Source: Vibrio rhizosphaerae | GTDB lineage: Bacteria > Pseudomonadota > Gammaproteobacteria > Enterobacterales > Vibrionaceae | Direction: 5' to 3' | NCBI RefSeq assembly: GCF_024347095.1 | Contig: NZ_AP024903.1 | Coordinates: 2,728,001-2,792,000, forward strand | Length of the DNA: 64,000 nt | Shown: in pieces, positions 1 through 11,543 of the stretch | Layout: every line of letters starts with the position of its first letter | How positions within the stretch are numbered: position 1 is the first letter of the stretch | Notes under the pieces: generated by a model | The model's input: only the letters and a program-made list of their open reading frames with translations | What the model was told of the DNA's origin: nothing | The model's database searches: none | Translations under genes and position numbers: made by a program

Positions 1-883
1 GAACAACGCCGACGAACCCCAGTTCTTCGGCTAAGACGGCAAAGACAAAATCGGTATGCGCTTCAGGTAAATACTCCAGTTTTTGAATTGAATTTCCGAG
101 CCCCTGACCAAACCAGCCACCACGCCCGAAAGCCATCAGTGATTGTGTCAACTGATACCCACTACCAAAAGGATCTTCCCAAGGGTCGAGAAACGATGTG
201 ACCCGGCGGATCCGATATGGTTCAGCAATGATCAGTCCAATGACGGAAAGAACCCCGGCAACCATCAAGGCAATAAACTGTGACAACTTTGCCCCGGCAA
301 TAAATAGCATGCCGAATAAAGTCACCAACATCACAATCACGGTTCCCAAGTCTGGCTGAAGCAGTAGCAAAATAGCCAGACATGAAAACACCATAATCGG
401 TTTCATGAATCCGCCAAAAAAGGTTTGCCTGACTTCATCATGCTTTCTGACCAAATAGCCAGACATAAAAATAAATAACGTCAGTTTTGCCACCTCAGCA
501 GGCTGTAGGTTAAACAGGCCCAAAGGAATCCAACGAGATGCGCCATTCACGGACTTTCCGGCAATCAGTACAATCACTAACAGCACAAATGAGATCGCTA
601 ATAGCAGTGAACTGTACTGAAACCAACGATGTAAGGGAACTTGCAAAACGACAGCAGAGACCACTAATGCCAACGCTAAAAAAGTTGCCTGCCGAAACAT
701 AAAATGGAACGGTTGATCGGTCAGCCGTGAGCTCACGGGAAACGATGCCGATGTTACCATCACCAAACCGATTAACATCAGTCCCAGTGCAATCCATACC
801 AGTTGTCGATCAAACAGTACCTGAGGACTTGGCGTCTTCAGCCATCGAATCATTCTGGCGGTTGCTTTCGATACGAGTGACAC
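1..883 (-). CDS. ftsW: FtsW, lipid II polymerase of the divisome (3' part cut off)
   Basis: SEDS-family membrane glycosyltransferase that polymerises lipid II at the septum together with FtsI. The visible N-terminal 294 codons contain several hydrophobic segments and SEDS motifs such as LQPDLGT and a GGWFGQGLG stretch. The reading frame runs off the left edge, so the C-terminus is missing. I choose the GTG start at 883 because TAGGG lies 5-6 bases before it; an internal ATG at 853 is the alternative. It starts 12 bases after the murD stop and in the same frame. Last visible gene of the dcw operon. Confidence 0.93.
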   Translation of the reverse strand, partial: MSLVSKATARMIRWLKTPSPQVLFDRQLVWIALGLMLIGLVMVTSASFPVSSRLTDQPFHFMFRQATFLALALVVSAVVLQVPLHRWFQYSSLLLAISFVLLVIVLIAGKSVNGASRWIPLGLFNLQPAEVAKLTLFIFMSGYLVRKHDEVRQTFFGGFMKPIMVFSCLAILLLLQPDLGTVIVMLVTLFGMLFIAGAKLSQFIALMVAGVLSVIGLIIAEPYRIRRVTSFLDPWEDPFGSGYQLTQSLMAFGRGGWFGQGLGNSIQKLEYLPEAHTDFVFAVLAEELGFVGVV

Positions 884-895
884 AATAACCCTACA

Positions 896-2215
896 CTATG
901 CGTACTGGTGTGCTAAATCGGCAAAGGCATCACCTCTTGCCATAAAATTCTTAAACTGATCAAAGCTGGCACAAGCAGGTGAAAGCATCACGATATCTCC
1001 CTGTAACAGCTGAGGGGCGATATCGGCAATCGCATCAGCCATTGTTTCATACTGCTTTGCAGCCGGATGCAGTTGCATAAACTGCTGACCATCACGCCCA
1101 AAGCAGCAAAGCCGGACATTGAGTGAACTGAGAACCGGTGCCAGCGGCGAAAAATCAGCCCCTTTACCGACACCGCCGACCAACAGATACAAAGTCCCGT
1201 TGAGAGTCAGACCGGAGAGCGCCGCCAAAGTGCTGGCAACATTCGTCGCTTTAGAGTCATTGACCCACTGAATGCCACGATTATCTTCAACAACCTGACA
1301 CCGATGTGTCAGTCCTGTGTAAGACTTGAGGACTTCAAGCCCTTTTTCGTAGCAAATACCGGACTGTTGCAACAAAGCGAATACGGTCAGGACATTAGCC
1401 AGATTATGGCGTCCGACTAATCGGAGTTGGTCACAGGCAATCACCGGATGTCCCTTCGCCATCAGATACTCACGGCCATCGTTTGACTGCAGAGCAAAAT
1501 CGGCCGCTTGAGAAATAGAGAATGTGACAACCTCACCGGAGAACATCTCAGGAAATGTCGCGGGATCGTCACGATTGACGATCGCAGCTTCGGCATGCAT
1601 AAAAATACGCAGTTTTGCTTGACGATATCCATCAATATCTCGATATCGATCCATATGATCTTCAGACAAATTCAAAAATGCGGCAGCTTTAAGTTTGAGG
1701 TGACTCGTTGTCTCTAGCTGGAAACTGGAAAGTTCCAGTACATATAAGTCGACAGATTCATCAATCAAGTCCAGTGCCGGAACGCCGATATTACCACCGA
1801 CAGCAACCCGAAGACCGGCCGCTGCGGCCATTTTTCCGGTTAAATCGGTGACGGTACTTTTCCCATTGGATCCCGTAATCGCGATGACTGGTTTATCGAT
1901 ATGCCGGGCAAATAGCTCAATATCACCAACAACGGGTGTACCGGCCTGAATAACGTGCTGGATTTCTGGTGTGGCTAACGCAATACCAGGATTGATGACG
2001 ACCAGATCGGCTGCGGCTAACCATTGATTGCACCAGCCGCCTTGATAACATGCAATACCAGCCGGTAATTCACTCAGGCCCGGTGGATTATCCCGAGTAT
2101 CGATGACTTTTACTGCAATATCGGGATGATATCTGCGAAGATACTTCACGACCGACAGGCCGGTAATTCCCAAGCCAACGACAACCACATTGTTTACATC
2201 TTGCCAATCATTCAT
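896..2215 (-). CDS. murD: MurD, UDP-MurNAc-L-alanine:D-glutamate ligase
   Basis: Cytoplasmic Mur ligase that adds D-Glu to UDP-MurNAc-L-Ala using ATP. The 439 residues match the usual length. The N-terminal Rossmann-like domain begins [10 protein letters not shown], the ATP-binding loop GSNGKST follows, and the C-terminal domain contains NDSKATN. It lies between mraY and ftsW as in other dcw clusters. It is separated from mraY by 120 bases in which I see no gene; the rest of the cluster is packed much more tightly. Confidence 0.98.
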   Translation of the reverse strand: MNDWQDVNNVVVVGLGITGLSVVKYLRRYHPDIAVKVIDTRDNPPGLSELPAGIACYQGGWCNQWLAAADLVVINPGIALATPEIQHVIQAGTPVVGDIELFARHIDKPVIAITGSNGKSTVTDLTGKMAAAAGLRVAVGGNIGVPALDLIDESVDLYVLELSSFQLETTSHLKLKAAAFLNLSEDHMDRYRDIDGYRQAKLRIFMHAEAAIVNRDDPATFPEMFSGEVVTFSISQAADFALQSNDGREYLMAKGHPVIACDQLRLVGRHNLANVLTVFALLQQSGICYEKGLEVLKSYTGLTHRCQVVEDNRGIQWVNDSKATNVASTLAALSGLTLNGTLYLLVGGVGKGADFSPLAPVLSSLNVRLCCFGRDGQQFMQLHPAAKQYETMADAIADIAPQLLQGDIVMLSPACASFDQFKNFMARGDAFADLAHQYA

Positions 2216-2335
2216 CTTTTACCACGCCATTTTTAGTCGATGCTTAAACGATCATCCAAAGATAAACAGCATCGCCATCCCAAACCATCACAGCCCAGTG
2301 CTATACCAACCACAGCAACCGGATGAAACAAAGCA

Positions 2336-3418
2336 TCAACGGACTTTCAGAGTCGCCAAGCCAATCAGAACCAACACAATTGAAATAATCCAGAAACGGA
2401 CGATCACGCGCGGTTCGGGCCAACCTTTCAACTCATAGTGATGGTGGATTGGAGCCATTCTGAAGATACGTTGTCCACGCAATTTATAAGACCCGACCTG
2501 AAGGATCACCGAGAGCGTTTCCATCACAAAGACGCCGCCCATGATTACCAGCACAAACTCCTGCCGCACAAGCACAGCAATAGTTCCCAGCGCACCACCT
2601 AAGGCCAGTGAGCCGACATCGCCCATGAATACTTGTGCCGGATAAGTATTAAACCATAGAAAGCCCAGTCCGGCACCGACAATGGCAGTACAAACAACGG
2701 AAAGCTCAGAAGCGTAAGCGATATAAGGAATATGAAGATAATTGGCAAAATTGACGTTGCCTGTCGCCCAGGAAATAACCCCAAACCCGGCAGCAACTAA
2801 CACCGTCGGCATAATCGCCAGTCCATCCAGTCCATCGGTCAAATTGACCGCATTACTGGTTCCGACAATGACGAAATAAGTCAGAATAATATAAAACATC
2901 CCCAATTGTGGCATAACATCTTTAAAGAAAGGCACCACAAGCTCCGTCGCGCTGGTATCTTTGCCATGCAGATACAAAGCAAATGCGACACATAAAGCAA
3001 TCAGAGATTGCCAAAAATACTTCCATCGTGCGATCAGACCATCGGTATTTTTACGTACAACTTTACGATAATCATCCACAAAACCGACAGCCCCGTAACC
3101 GAGGAGAACAATCATCACAGCCCAAACATAAGGATTGGACAAATCCGTCCACAATAGCACCGTAATCAAGATCGATGCGAGAATCATCACCCCGCCCATC
3201 GTCGGTGTGCCGCGTTTGCTGAAGTGAGATTCAGGGCCATCATTGCGCACCACTTGTCCGATTTGTAACAATTGAAGTCGCTTAATCAGGCGAGGTCCCA
3301 TCCAGAGAGAAAGCCCCAATGCAGTCAAAATGCTGAGAATGGCTCTGAATGACAGATATTCGAACAGACGAAAGAAAGAAAAATATGGCTGTAATAATTC
3401 TGCAAGCCAAATAATCAT
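2336..3418 (-). CDS. mraY: MraY, phospho-MurNAc-pentapeptide translocase
   Basis: Integral membrane enzyme that transfers phospho-MurNAc-pentapeptide to undecaprenyl phosphate, giving lipid I. It has 360 residues, the usual size. Family signatures visible are KRGTPTMGG near the N-terminus, [10 protein letters not shown] with the Asp cluster, [11 protein letters not shown], and the late HHHYE motif. About ten hydrophobic segments. Its ATG overlaps the murF stop by 4 bases, suggesting translational coupling. Confidence 0.98.
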   Translation of the reverse strand: MIIWLAELLQPYFSFFRLFEYLSFRAILSILTALGLSLWMGPRLIKRLQLLQIGQVVRNDGPESHFSKRGTPTMGGVMILASILITVLLWTDLSNPYVWAVMIVLLGYGAVGFVDDYRKVVRKNTDGLIARWKYFWQSLIALCVAFALYLHGKDTSATELVVPFFKDVMPQLGMFYIILTYFVIVGTSNAVNLTDGLDGLAIMPTVLVAAGFGVISWATGNVNFANYLHIPYIAYASELSVVCTAIVGAGLGFLWFNTYPAQVFMGDVGSLALGGALGTIAVLVRQEFVLVIMGGVFVMETLSVILQVGSYKLRGQRIFRMAPIHHHYELKGWPEPRVIVRFWIISIVLVLIGLATLKVR

Positions 3419-4779
3419 GCGTATTTCTCCTTGAGAGCAGCAACTATCTTACCCATCCCGGCACTGTGTGCGCCTTTGACCAGTAAAACATGCTCTTGAT
3501 TTTGATTATTATTATCGAGTTGCCGCTCGATATACTTCATCATGTCTTGGTGTGAAGAGAAATGTTCGCCTTGACACACCTCACTGATAATTTTGGCATC
3601 TTCGCCGTATGTCAGCACATAATCGAACCCAAAGGCTGATGCATGTTCACCAACTTGGCGGTGAAGTGCAAGACTTTCATCACCGAGCTCAGCCATGTTG
3701 CCTAAAATAAGCCATCGTACTGCAGAAAATGTTGCCAAAAGATCAATCGCAGATTTCACCGCTGGCACACTGGCATTATAGCTATCATCGATCAAGCGAA
3801 TGTTTGGGGTTAGCATCGATACATCGACACGCCCCTGCACGTTTTTCGCGTTTTCTAATCCGGTTTTTATTTCATCTAACGTTGCACCGACAGCGGTTGC
3901 CAATGCCGCCGCAGCCAAAGCATTGGCAATGTTATGTTCACCGATGATATTCAATTGAATTTCTCGCTGACCTTGTGGTGCAATCAGAGTAAAACTTGGG
4001 CGAGCAGATGTATCCAGACGAACGGATTGTGCATAAAAATCAGCCGACGCATCTTGTCGTGAGAAAGTCACCACATGTTTATCCGCGAGAACCGGTTGCC
4101 ACAATGTCTCTCCCTGACTATCGAGATTCATAACCGCTGTCGCTCCGGGTTTCAGTCCTTCAAAGATCTCACCTTTGGCAACTTTGACGCCATCTAAAGA
4201 TCCAAATCCTTCCAAGTGTGATGCAGCAACATTATTAACCAATGCCGCATCCGGTCTGACTAATCGAGTCGTATACGCGATTTCACCGATATGATTCGCG
4301 CCCAGCTCAATAATAGCAAAATCATCTTCAGGGCAAGATCGGAGTAGTGTTAAAGGTACGCCAATTTCATTGTTGAAATTGCCTTGCGTATAAAGCGTCC
4401 GACCTTTTTGAGATAAAATCGCCGCCACCATCTCTTTCACGGTCGTCTTACCGCAACTCCCGGTGATTGCAACGGTTTTCGTCTGGCACTGCTGATGAAT
4501 CCATGCAGCAATTTTTCCTAATCCTTGGCGGGTATCACTGACAACAATCTGAGGCACATTGACTGGTAATGGTCGGCTCACCAGAAGAGCCAGTGCCCCT
4601 TGCTCGATAGCCTGCTCGGCAAAATCATGCGCATCAAACCGTTCACCAGTCAGGGCAATAAACAGTGCACCTTTGTCAATATGCCGGGTATCCGTTGAAA
4701 TAGCACGGATATCAAGATCTCTGCCGATAAGTTCAGCTTCGAGAATATTTGCCAATTGCGATAATGAAACCTGAATCAT
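3415..4779 (-). CDS. murF: MurF, UDP-MurNAc-tripeptide:D-Ala-D-Ala ligase
   Basis: Mur ligase adding D-Ala-D-Ala to complete the cytoplasmic pentapeptide precursor. Contains the ATP loop [11 protein letters not shown] and the central-domain [10 protein letters not shown] and [12 protein letters not shown] motifs; 454 residues is typical. It overlaps both murE and mraY by 4 bases, so the three genes are probably translationally coupled within the dcw transcript. Confidence 0.98.
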   Translation of the reverse strand: MIQVSLSQLANILEAELIGRDLDIRAISTDTRHIDKGALFIALTGERFDAHDFAEQAIEQGALALLVSRPLPVNVPQIVVSDTRQGLGKIAAWIHQQCQTKTVAITGSCGKTTVKEMVAAILSQKGRTLYTQGNFNNEIGVPLTLLRSCPEDDFAIIELGANHIGEIAYTTRLVRPDAALVNNVAASHLEGFGSLDGVKVAKGEIFEGLKPGATAVMNLDSQGETLWQPVLADKHVVTFSRQDASADFYAQSVRLDTSARPSFTLIAPQGQREIQLNIIGEHNIANALAAAALATAVGATLDEIKTGLENAKNVQGRVDVSMLTPNIRLIDDSYNASVPAVKSAIDLLATFSAVRWLILGNMAELGDESLALHRQVGEHASAFGFDYVLTYGEDAKIISEVCQGEHFSSHQDMMKYIERQLDNNNQNQEHVLLVKGAHSAGMGKIVAALKEKYA

Positions 4780-6269
4780 GCCATTAACTCCAACAGTCTT
4801 ATTGCCGTCTCTCGATCAGAATAGTGATGCGTACCTTCCGCCGTAACCTGATAATCTTCATGGCCTTTACCGGCCAACAGGATAATATCGTTTTCACCGG
4901 CCTGAGATAATGCGAATTCAGTCGCTTTTTGCCGTTGATGTTCAACATGTACATTCGCCGGGACCTGTAAGCCTTGCAACATATCTTCAATAATCTGCTC
5001 AGCCGGTTCACGACGTGGATTATCATCGGTCAGAACAACATGATCTGCCAATCGCTCCGCAATAGCAGCCATCAGCGGGCGCTTACCCCGATCCCGATCC
5101 CCGCCACAACCAAAGATGACCCATAACTTGCCACGGCAATGAACTTTCAGCGCAGAGAGAGCCTTTTCCAGCGCATCCGGGGTATGGGCATAATCCACAA
5201 CAATTTTGGCGCGCCCTGCTGTTTGAAATAACTCCATACGGCCGACAACGGGACATAAATGCCCGGCTGTCGCGACTAAATCATCTTTATCAAATCCCAG
5301 TACCAGCATTGTCGTCAATGCCAGTAACACATTACTGGCGTTAAAGGCACCAATTAAAGGCACGGAACAATTGCCACTTCCCCATGCGCTGTCAAAAGAA
5401 AGGAGGATACCATCTTCACGATAACGGACATCTGTCGCCCAAAGACCAAGCCGGGTCTGAGGACGTTCCGAGAGCGAAACGCCAATCGCATCATTCAGCT
5501 CATCACACCATGAACGCCCCACTTGATCATCGACGTTAATCACCGCCCGTTGACACAGGTGGGTGCAGAATAATAATTTTTTCGCCTGCGCATAGGTTGC
5601 CATATCACCATGATAATCCAGATGATCACGGCTTAAATTGGAAAATACGCCGACATCAAAGTGCAATGCTTTGACCCGATCTTGCACCAGACCATGCGAT
5701 GAGACTTCCATTGCCGTATAATTAGCACCCTGATTTATCAGTGAAGAGAGCGTTTCTTGAATATCAATGGCACTGCCGGTGGTATTGCCTGCGGGCTGTA
5801 ACTGATCAAGAAACCCATTCCCTGTCGTACCCATCACCGCACAGCGCTGACCTAAAATATTCAGCCATTGTGCAATCAATTGAGAAATTGTCGTTTTGCC
5901 ATTGGTTCCGGTGATCCCCACCAGCGAATGGTGTTGACTCGGATGCTGATAGAGCCGCCCGGCTAATTCAGAGAGATGCGTATTCAGTTCATCCAAATAG
6001 ATGACTGGTACAGCCGCCCGGGCTTCAATGGTACCGTGTTGTGTCTGAGAATCGGACTGCGCAATGACTAGGTTAGCGCCTGCGGCAATTGCCGTATCAA
6101 TAAACGTCCGCCCATCAATTTGATGTCCGATGACCGCAACAAAAGTATCTCCGGAATGAATCTGTCGGCTGTCAAGTACCAGCCTGCGAACCGGAACATC
6201 CGCATATGTGGTAGCCTCAAGTTGAAGCCAGGGAGAAATCAATTCAGCAATCGATATACTTTCACACAT
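4776..6269 (-). CDS. murE: MurE, UDP-MurNAc-dipeptide:meso-diaminopimelate ligase
   Basis: Mur ligase for the third residue of the stem peptide. The ATP loop reads [10 protein letters not shown]. The substrate motif DNPR (in TDDNPRREP) is the signature of enzymes that use meso-diaminopimelate rather than lysine, as expected for a Gram-negative. 497 residues. It starts 9 bases after the ftsI stop and overlaps murF by 4 bases. Confidence 0.98.
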   Translation of the reverse strand: MCESISIAELISPWLQLEATTYADVPVRRLVLDSRQIHSGDTFVAVIGHQIDGRTFIDTAIAAGANLVIAQSDSQTQHGTIEARAAVPVIYLDELNTHLSELAGRLYQHPSQHHSLVGITGTNGKTTISQLIAQWLNILGQRCAVMGTTGNGFLDQLQPAGNTTGSAIDIQETLSSLINQGANYTAMEVSSHGLVQDRVKALHFDVGVFSNLSRDHLDYHGDMATYAQAKKLLFCTHLCQRAVINVDDQVGRSWCDELNDAIGVSLSERPQTRLGLWATDVRYREDGILLSFDSAWGSGNCSVPLIGAFNASNVLLALTTMLVLGFDKDDLVATAGHLCPVVGRMELFQTAGRAKIVVDYAHTPDALEKALSALKVHCRGKLWVIFGCGGDRDRGKRPLMAAIAERLADHVVLTDDNPRREPAEQIIEDMLQGLQVPANVHVEHQRQKATEFALSQAGENDIILLAGKGHEDYQVTAEGTHHYSDRETAIRLLELMA

Positions 6270-6278
6270 ACGTCTTCC

Positions 6279-8000
6279 TTATTGACTGCGGGACTGATTA
6301 TCATCAGGCGCAATATTCATGATCTGGAGTGCCCCTTTCATGATTTCAGCAAAAACAGGCCCGGCAACCGAACCACCGTAATATTCATCCCCTTGCGGCT
6401 CATTCACCACCACAACCAAAGCCAGGCGAGGATCACTGACCGGGGCAATCCCAGCGGTGATATTAACATATTCATCACTATACCCCCCTTTGGTTGCTTT
6501 TCGTGTTGTTCCCGTTTTCGCCGCAACCCGGTATCCGGGAATCGCAGCTTTGGTCGCCGTTCCGCCGGGCTGAGTGACCGTTTCCATATATCCCAGCACT
6601 AATTTAGCGATATCATGATCAATCACTTTCTTGGATAGATCCTGCTGATTGTTTTCAATAATATGCAATGGTTGATAAACCCCGTAATTTCCCAGCGTGG
6701 CATAGGCATGGACCAGCTGAATCGGGGTCACCGAGATACCATAACCGAACGCTAACGTCGCAATTTCAAATCTGGACCAACGCGTTCGAGTCGGAAAAAT
6801 CCCAATGGATTCGCCGACAATATTCAATCCTGATAATTCCCCGAACCCGACGGAGCCATATAATCCCAACAGTGCCTGAATTGGCATTCGTAAAGCCAGT
6901 TTAGCCACCCCGATATTGCTCGATTTTTGGAGAATTTTTTGTAAATTGGCTTTTCCGACCCGCGACACATCCCGAACCCGGCTGCCGCCAATACGGAACA
7001 CACCATTTTCGGTATCAATCACCGTATTCTTATCCGCGACACCGTTTTCAAGCGCAGCAATTTCTGTAAACGGTTTAATGGTTGAGCCCGGTTCCATTGC
7101 ATCGGTCAATACTCGGTTTCTCATCCGAAAGGTTTGCAAATCCGAACGATTATTCGGGTTATATGATGGTGCGTTGACCATCGCCAGAATGGCGCCGCTT
7201 TTGACATCCACAATAATCGCAGATGCGGATGTGGCCCGGTGATCTGCTTTCGCCTGTTTCACCGCTCGATAAGCGATGGCCTGAATTCGTTGATCAATGG
7301 TCAGTTGTAACGGTTTCCCTTCCTGCTTGGCTTCCAAGGCAATGTTTTCAACGACCCGTCCATAACGGTCTTTCCGAATGACCTGCTTACCAGCTTCGCC
7401 ACTCAGCCAGTTATCATAACTTTTCTCGACCCCTTCTAAGCCGTGACCATCAATCCCGGTCATCCCAATTAAGTGAGCACTAACTTCACCGGATGGATAA
7501 TAACGCCGCGATTCAGATTTCAGGCCAACCCCTTTTAACTTCAGCTCACGGATATATTTGGCCATCGGTGGGTTCACCTGCCGTTGTAAATAGATAAAAC
7601 GACGATTTTTATTTTCAGAAATTTTATCAATCAAATCCTGACGATCGAGCCCCAGCACATCGGCTAAAGCGTACCACCGGTTTCGGTCATCCAATTCATG
7701 ATATTTAAAAATAGTGGCCGGATCGGCCCATACGGCATCAACCGGGACACTCACCGCCAGCGGTTCGCCATTCCGATCAGAGATGATTCCCCGCGCTGAC
7801 GGGATGGTTTTCGCGCGGATCGAACGCAAGTCGCCCTGATAGACTAAATTATCAGGCTCAATGACCTGAATGTAAGCGGTACGCCCAATCAGAATGCCAA
7901 AGGCGGAGAAAATAAAGAATAAAATAATATAGAAGCGCCAACGAATGAATACATGGCTTTGAGAAGGCTGCTTTTGTGGGGAAGGCTCGATCTTTTTCAT
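6279..8000 (-). CDS. ftsI: FtsI (PBP3), septal peptidoglycan transpeptidase
   Basis: Class B penicillin-binding protein that cross-links septal peptidoglycan with FtsW. 573 residues: short cytoplasmic tail, one membrane segment (about 22-42), PBP dimerisation domain, then transpeptidase domain. Active-site motifs are visible: SxxK (S306-K309), SxN (S360-N362) and KTG (495-497). Its ATG overlaps the ftsL stop by 4 bases. Confidence 0.98.
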   Translation of the reverse strand: MKKIEPSPQKQPSQSHVFIRWRFYIILFFIFSAFGILIGRTAYIQVIEPDNLVYQGDLRSIRAKTIPSARGIISDRNGEPLAVSVPVDAVWADPATIFKYHELDDRNRWYALADVLGLDRQDLIDKISENKNRRFIYLQRQVNPPMAKYIRELKLKGVGLKSESRRYYPSGEVSAHLIGMTGIDGHGLEGVEKSYDNWLSGEAGKQVIRKDRYGRVVENIALEAKQEGKPLQLTIDQRIQAIAYRAVKQAKADHRATSASAIIVDVKSGAILAMVNAPSYNPNNRSDLQTFRMRNRVLTDAMEPGSTIKPFTEIAALENGVADKNTVIDTENGVFRIGGSRVRDVSRVGKANLQKILQKSSNIGVAKLALRMPIQALLGLYGSVGFGELSGLNIVGESIGIFPTRTRWSRFEIATLAFGYGISVTPIQLVHAYATLGNYGVYQPLHIIENNQQDLSKKVIDHDIAKLVLGYMETVTQPGGTATKAAIPGYRVAAKTGTTRKATKGGYSDEYVNITAGIAPVSDPRLALVVVVNEPQGDEYYGGSVAGPVFAEIMKGALQIMNIAPDDNQSRSQ

Positions 8001-8329
8001 TTCAGAGGAACTACCACTTCCTTGTCTGCATCGGGACGAATCATATTCAGGTCTTTCTGAGCCAAGTCCTGAACCCGGCTGTTATCTGAAAGCGCAGTTT
8101 CTTCCAATAACAGGTTACGCCATTCACTATCTAAGTGTTCTCTTTCAACCATCTCATGCTCTCTCGCGGTGATAGCCATGCGAGCTTGATGTGTCGTAAA
8201 TACGATGCCCATCGCGGTCACGAATATGATGAATAGCAAAAACAGCGCTAAACGCCCGACGGTGAATAGATCGGTTAAAATCACTCGCACCAGATTCGGA
8301 CTGGATTGGCTGTTTTTTGTCTGTGTCAT
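7997..8329 (-). CDS. ftsL: FtsL, bitopic divisome protein
   Basis: 110-residue protein with a short cytoplasmic segment, one membrane helix (about residues 28-47) and a periplasmic coiled-coil region rich in Glu, Leu and Arg. In the FtsQLB complex it helps activate FtsWI. Identified from size, topology and position between rsmH and ftsI; it overlaps both neighbours by 4 bases. Confidence 0.94.
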   Translation of the reverse strand: MTQTKNSQSSPNLVRVILTDLFTVGRLALFLLFIIFVTAMGIVFTTHQARMAITAREHEMVEREHLDSEWRNLLLEETALSDNSRVQDLAQKDLNMIRPDADKEVVVPLK

Positions 8330-9282
8330 GCTAGTTTTTCCGCAATCCGAAGCACCGAACTTCTGGAACGGGTATTTTGTGCGACTTCGTGTTCAGATGG
8401 TTTAATCGCCTTACCAACCGTCTTAAGACGAGCACTTCCCAGTGCCTGAATCTGAGCATCGGTCAAAGGGAGTCCATGCGGAACCTGTGGTCCTTTGCTT
8501 TCTTTACGCATAAAGTGCTTCACCATCCGGTCTTCCAGTGAATGAAAGCTAATCACCGATAAACGTCCCTGAGGTGCAAGTATCGATAACGCGCCTTTTA
8601 ATGCACAGTCAATTTCGTCTAATTCACTATTGATATAAATGCGAAACGCCTGAAAAGCACGCGTTGCCGGATGTTTTTTCTCTTTATAATTTTTCGGCAC
8701 GACATCGGCAATCAGTTGAGCCAGCTGACGTGTCCGTTGTAACGGTTCATTCTCTTCATTGTTGCGATAATCAATAATCGCTTTGGCTATTCGCCGGGCA
8801 TAGCGGTCTTCACCAAATTCACGAATGACCCAAGTAATGTCATCTAAGTCCGCCTCATTCAGCCACTGAGAAACCGGCACACCTGATGTCGGATCCATAC
8901 GCATATCCAGCGGACCATCTTTTAAAAAGCTGAACCCGCGCTCGGCATCATCCAATTGGGGGGAAGAGACCCCCAAATCGAATAGCACCCCATCGACTTT
9001 ACCGCTCAAACCATATGTTTCGGCATAATCAGCAATCGCGGAAAAAGGACCATGAATAATCGTAAAGCGGGGATCATCGATCTGCCGGGCGGCTTCAATC
9101 GCCTGAGGATCCCGATCAATACTGTAGAGTTTTCCCTGTGGCCCAAGTTTGGACAAAATCGTACGCGAATGTCCTCCCCGGCCAAAGGTGCCGTCGATGT
9201 AAATACCGTCTGGTTTGATGTCCAGTCCGCGGATGGATTCATCCAACAGGACGGAAATATGCTGAAATGCTGTTTGCGTCAT
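8326..9282 (-). CDS. rsmH: RsmH (MraW), 16S rRNA m4C1402 methyltransferase
   Basis: SAM-dependent methyltransferase acting on 16S rRNA C1402. The start is the ATG at 9282, preceded by GAGAG; this gives 318 residues beginning [13 protein letters not shown], close to the roughly 313 of E. coli. The frame stays open for another 68 codons upstream, but that extension looks unlike any RsmH N-terminus and contains the candidate promoter. The SAM motif is seen in [11 protein letters not shown]. First gene of the dcw cluster here; mraZ is not present before it. Confidence 0.96.
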   Translation of the reverse strand: MTQTAFQHISVLLDESIRGLDIKPDGIYIDGTFGRGGHSRTILSKLGPQGKLYSIDRDPQAIEAARQIDDPRFTIIHGPFSAIADYAETYGLSGKVDGVLFDLGVSSPQLDDAERGFSFLKDGPLDMRMDPTSGVPVSQWLNEADLDDITWVIREFGEDRYARRIAKAIIDYRNNEENEPLQRTRQLAQLIADVVPKNYKEKKHPATRAFQAFRIYINSELDEIDCALKGALSILAPQGRLSVISFHSLEDRMVKHFMRKESKGPQVPHGLPLTDAQIQALGSARLKTVGKAIKPSEHEVAQNTRSRSSVLRIAEKLA

Positions 9283-9435
9283 TCGTTCTCTCGTAAAACC
9301 TCTGCAAGCAACCCGTCCCATATGCAATACATATAAGGATCCGAATACGTTTAACTTGCTCAGGACACTATGGTAGTAGAATGCCAGAAACACTGCTACT
9401 CCCTTCCTGAATACCAGACGTGATATTGCGCCAAG

Positions 9436-9464
9436 TTTAAACGATCTGGGACAGATAACGTCAA
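9436..9464 (-). promoter_or_regulatory. candidate dcw operon promoter upstream of rsmH
   Basis: TTGACG, 17 bases, then TTTAAA, between the rnpB terminator and rsmH. The -35 is good, the -10 only moderate (4 of 6). A strong terminator lies just upstream, so the dcw operon needs a promoter in this 190-base gap. It is the best candidate I found by eye. Confidence 0.35.
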
Positions 9465-9472
9465 TATAAAGC

Positions 9473-9505
9473 AAAAAACCCATCATGACTGAAAATCATG
9501 ATGGG
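9473..9505 (-). terminator. intrinsic terminator of rnpB
   Basis: Perfect 10-base-pair stem (CCCATCATGA with TCATGATGGG, 7-base loop), followed on the minus strand by six T. It lies just after the 3' end of the RNase P RNA and separates it from rsmH. Confidence 0.9.
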
Positions 9506-9517
9506 TCAAGAATAGCC

Positions 9518-9906
<389 letters not shown>

Positions 9907-9914
9907 GAGCGCGA

Positions 9915-9943
9915 ATTGTATAGAGAAAGGACAACGCTGTCTA
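9915..9943 (-). promoter_or_regulatory. rnpB promoter
   Basis: TAGACA, 17 bases, TACAAT (each 5 of 6 to sigma-70 consensus). The -10 ends 8 bases before the first base of helix P1, as expected for a stable RNA promoter. Confidence 0.75.
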
Positions 9944-10033
9944 GCGATGAAGAAACGACTGATGGTTTTCCATCCGCTCCCACAGTAATTCAAGCAGAAC
10001 CATTGCGATCTTTCGTCACAGCGTCTCGCCCTC

Positions 10034-11404
10034 TCAGAGATGAGACAAGCATCGGTTTGCAGCGGTCGTTGGTTTCTCTCTTAAACCTTTTAAGTTCATC
10101 CATAGCATAGGTAAGACAACGAGGGTGAAGGCGATATTCGATAATGGTACCGACAACCACACGCCCTCAATACCAAACAACCTCGGTAACATAAACAAGA
10201 ACGGCAATTGCACGACCATGTTTCCTACGGAGACAAACAGCGCCTGACCACTCTTCCCTACCGCAACAAAGTAAATCGATGCCATAAATAAGAAGCCATC
10301 TAAAAACAGCGCCATCAGATGCAACCGAATCCCGACCTTGGTGGCCTCAATTAACGGCTGATTCGCATGCGTAAAAAAACTGGCGAAAAATGCGGGAAAG
10401 AGATTCAAAACAAGGACGACAACGATCCCTGAACCAATCGTGACAGAAAACGCTAACTTCACGGTTTGGATAATCCGTGGGTACTGCTTCGCCCCCAGAT
10501 AATAACTGACAGGCGGCTGCAAGCCACTGACTAAGCCTTCAGCAAAGAAGTAATAACAGCTCGCTAAATAACCGACGATGGCGAACGCCGCCAATTGGGT
10601 CGTATCCCCATAGTCCATAAATAACCGGTTATGCAGCGCAATGATAAAACTCATATAGATAAACATGACTAAGTTCGATGCCCCAAGCTGCATGATTCGC
10701 TGCGCAATATTCTTATCAAACTGATGCAGCGATAAAACGGTTTTTGCTTTCGCCGAAGTAAAATACCGCAGGCACAAAACGCACGTTGCAAGCTGTGCAA
10801 TCAAGGTCGCGACGGCCGCTCCTTTTAGCCCCATGCCGAATATCCCTAACAAAACATAATCCAATACGATGTTTAATAACGCCCCCGCCACAATGAAGCG
10901 TGTGGCCATGTTCGGGCTATCATCATTACGCACTAGCATCGGCATGGCACTGGCACCGATCGAAATCAAAGCCCCGTACGACATGACTTCAACATATTGC
11001 CAACTCAGCATCAGCGTGTGACTCGTTGCGCCTTGCAGGTGTAAGCCAGTTTTACCGAAAGAGATAAACACCAGCGTGGCCAATAAACCGATACCGACCA
11101 CCAAAAACAGAGCGGTCACTAATGTTGCTTGCATTGCATAGCGGTTCTTCTCGCCGCGATACTGGGACAACACACTGCCACCCCCCATGCCGATGAGAAG
11201 CCCAAAGCCCATGATCAGTCCCAATAATGGCATCGCCATATTGACTCCGGCGAGTCCTTCGCTTCCGACATATTGCCCGACAAATAAGCCATCAATAATC
11301 TGATACAACCCACTCACCAGCATGGCAACAATCGAGGGAATCGCAAAGCGCCAAAAGGCCTGTGCGACCGATTCGGGTAGCTGAGTTGTTGTCTCGTTTG
11401 GCAT
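10034..11404 (-). CDS. MATE family multidrug efflux transporter
   Basis: 456-residue membrane protein with about twelve hydrophobic segments in two repeated halves, typical of MATE (NorM/DinF-like) Na+- or H+-coupled exporters. The N-terminal half has the family pattern FAIPSIVAMLVSGLYQIIDGLFVGQYVG in outline (positions 17-44). A GGGAG site precedes the ATG. It is divergent from a LysR regulator, which suggests control by that regulator. Substrate unknown. Confidence 0.88.
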   Translation of the reverse strand: MPNETTTQLPESVAQAFWRFAIPSIVAMLVSGLYQIIDGLFVGQYVGSEGLAGVNMAMPLLGLIMGFGLLIGMGGGSVLSQYRGEKNRYAMQATLVTALFLVVGIGLLATLVFISFGKTGLHLQGATSHTLMLSWQYVEVMSYGALISIGASAMPMLVRNDDSPNMATRFIVAGALLNIVLDYVLLGIFGMGLKGAAVATLIAQLATCVLCLRYFTSAKAKTVLSLHQFDKNIAQRIMQLGASNLVMFIYMSFIIALHNRLFMDYGDTTQLAAFAIVGYLASCYYFFAEGLVSGLQPPVSYYLGAKQYPRIIQTVKLAFSVTIGSGIVVVLVLNLFPAFFASFFTHANQPLIEATKVGIRLHLMALFLDGFLFMASIYFVAVGKSGQALFVSVGNMVVQLPFLFMLPRLFGIEGVWLSVPLSNIAFTLVVLPMLWMNLKGLREKPTTAANRCLSHL

Positions 11405-11468
11405 GTTGCCTCTCCCATTGCATAAAAAGAGAGCGCATCATATGACAAATTAAGATATAACAAAGTTA

Positions 11469-11496
11469 GTTACTATCCGTTTATAGGATAGGTAAC
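11469..11496. promoter_or_regulatory. imperfect dyad between MATE and LysR genes, candidate operator
   Basis: GTTACTATCC and GGATAGGTAAC form an inverted repeat around a 7-base spacer, with one extra base in the right arm. It sits in the divergent interval, 65 bases from the MATE start, where LysR-type regulators usually bind. Function inferred from position only. Confidence 0.45.
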
Positions 11497-11543
11497 AGAC
11501 TTCTTTAGCAAGCTTTGGATACATGTTTGAACAGGAGATGTAT

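Noticed and set aside
8326..9486. RsmH with a 68-residue N-terminal extension
   Set aside because: The extension has no RsmH similarity and covers the likely dcw promoter; the ATG at 9282 has a good ribosome site.
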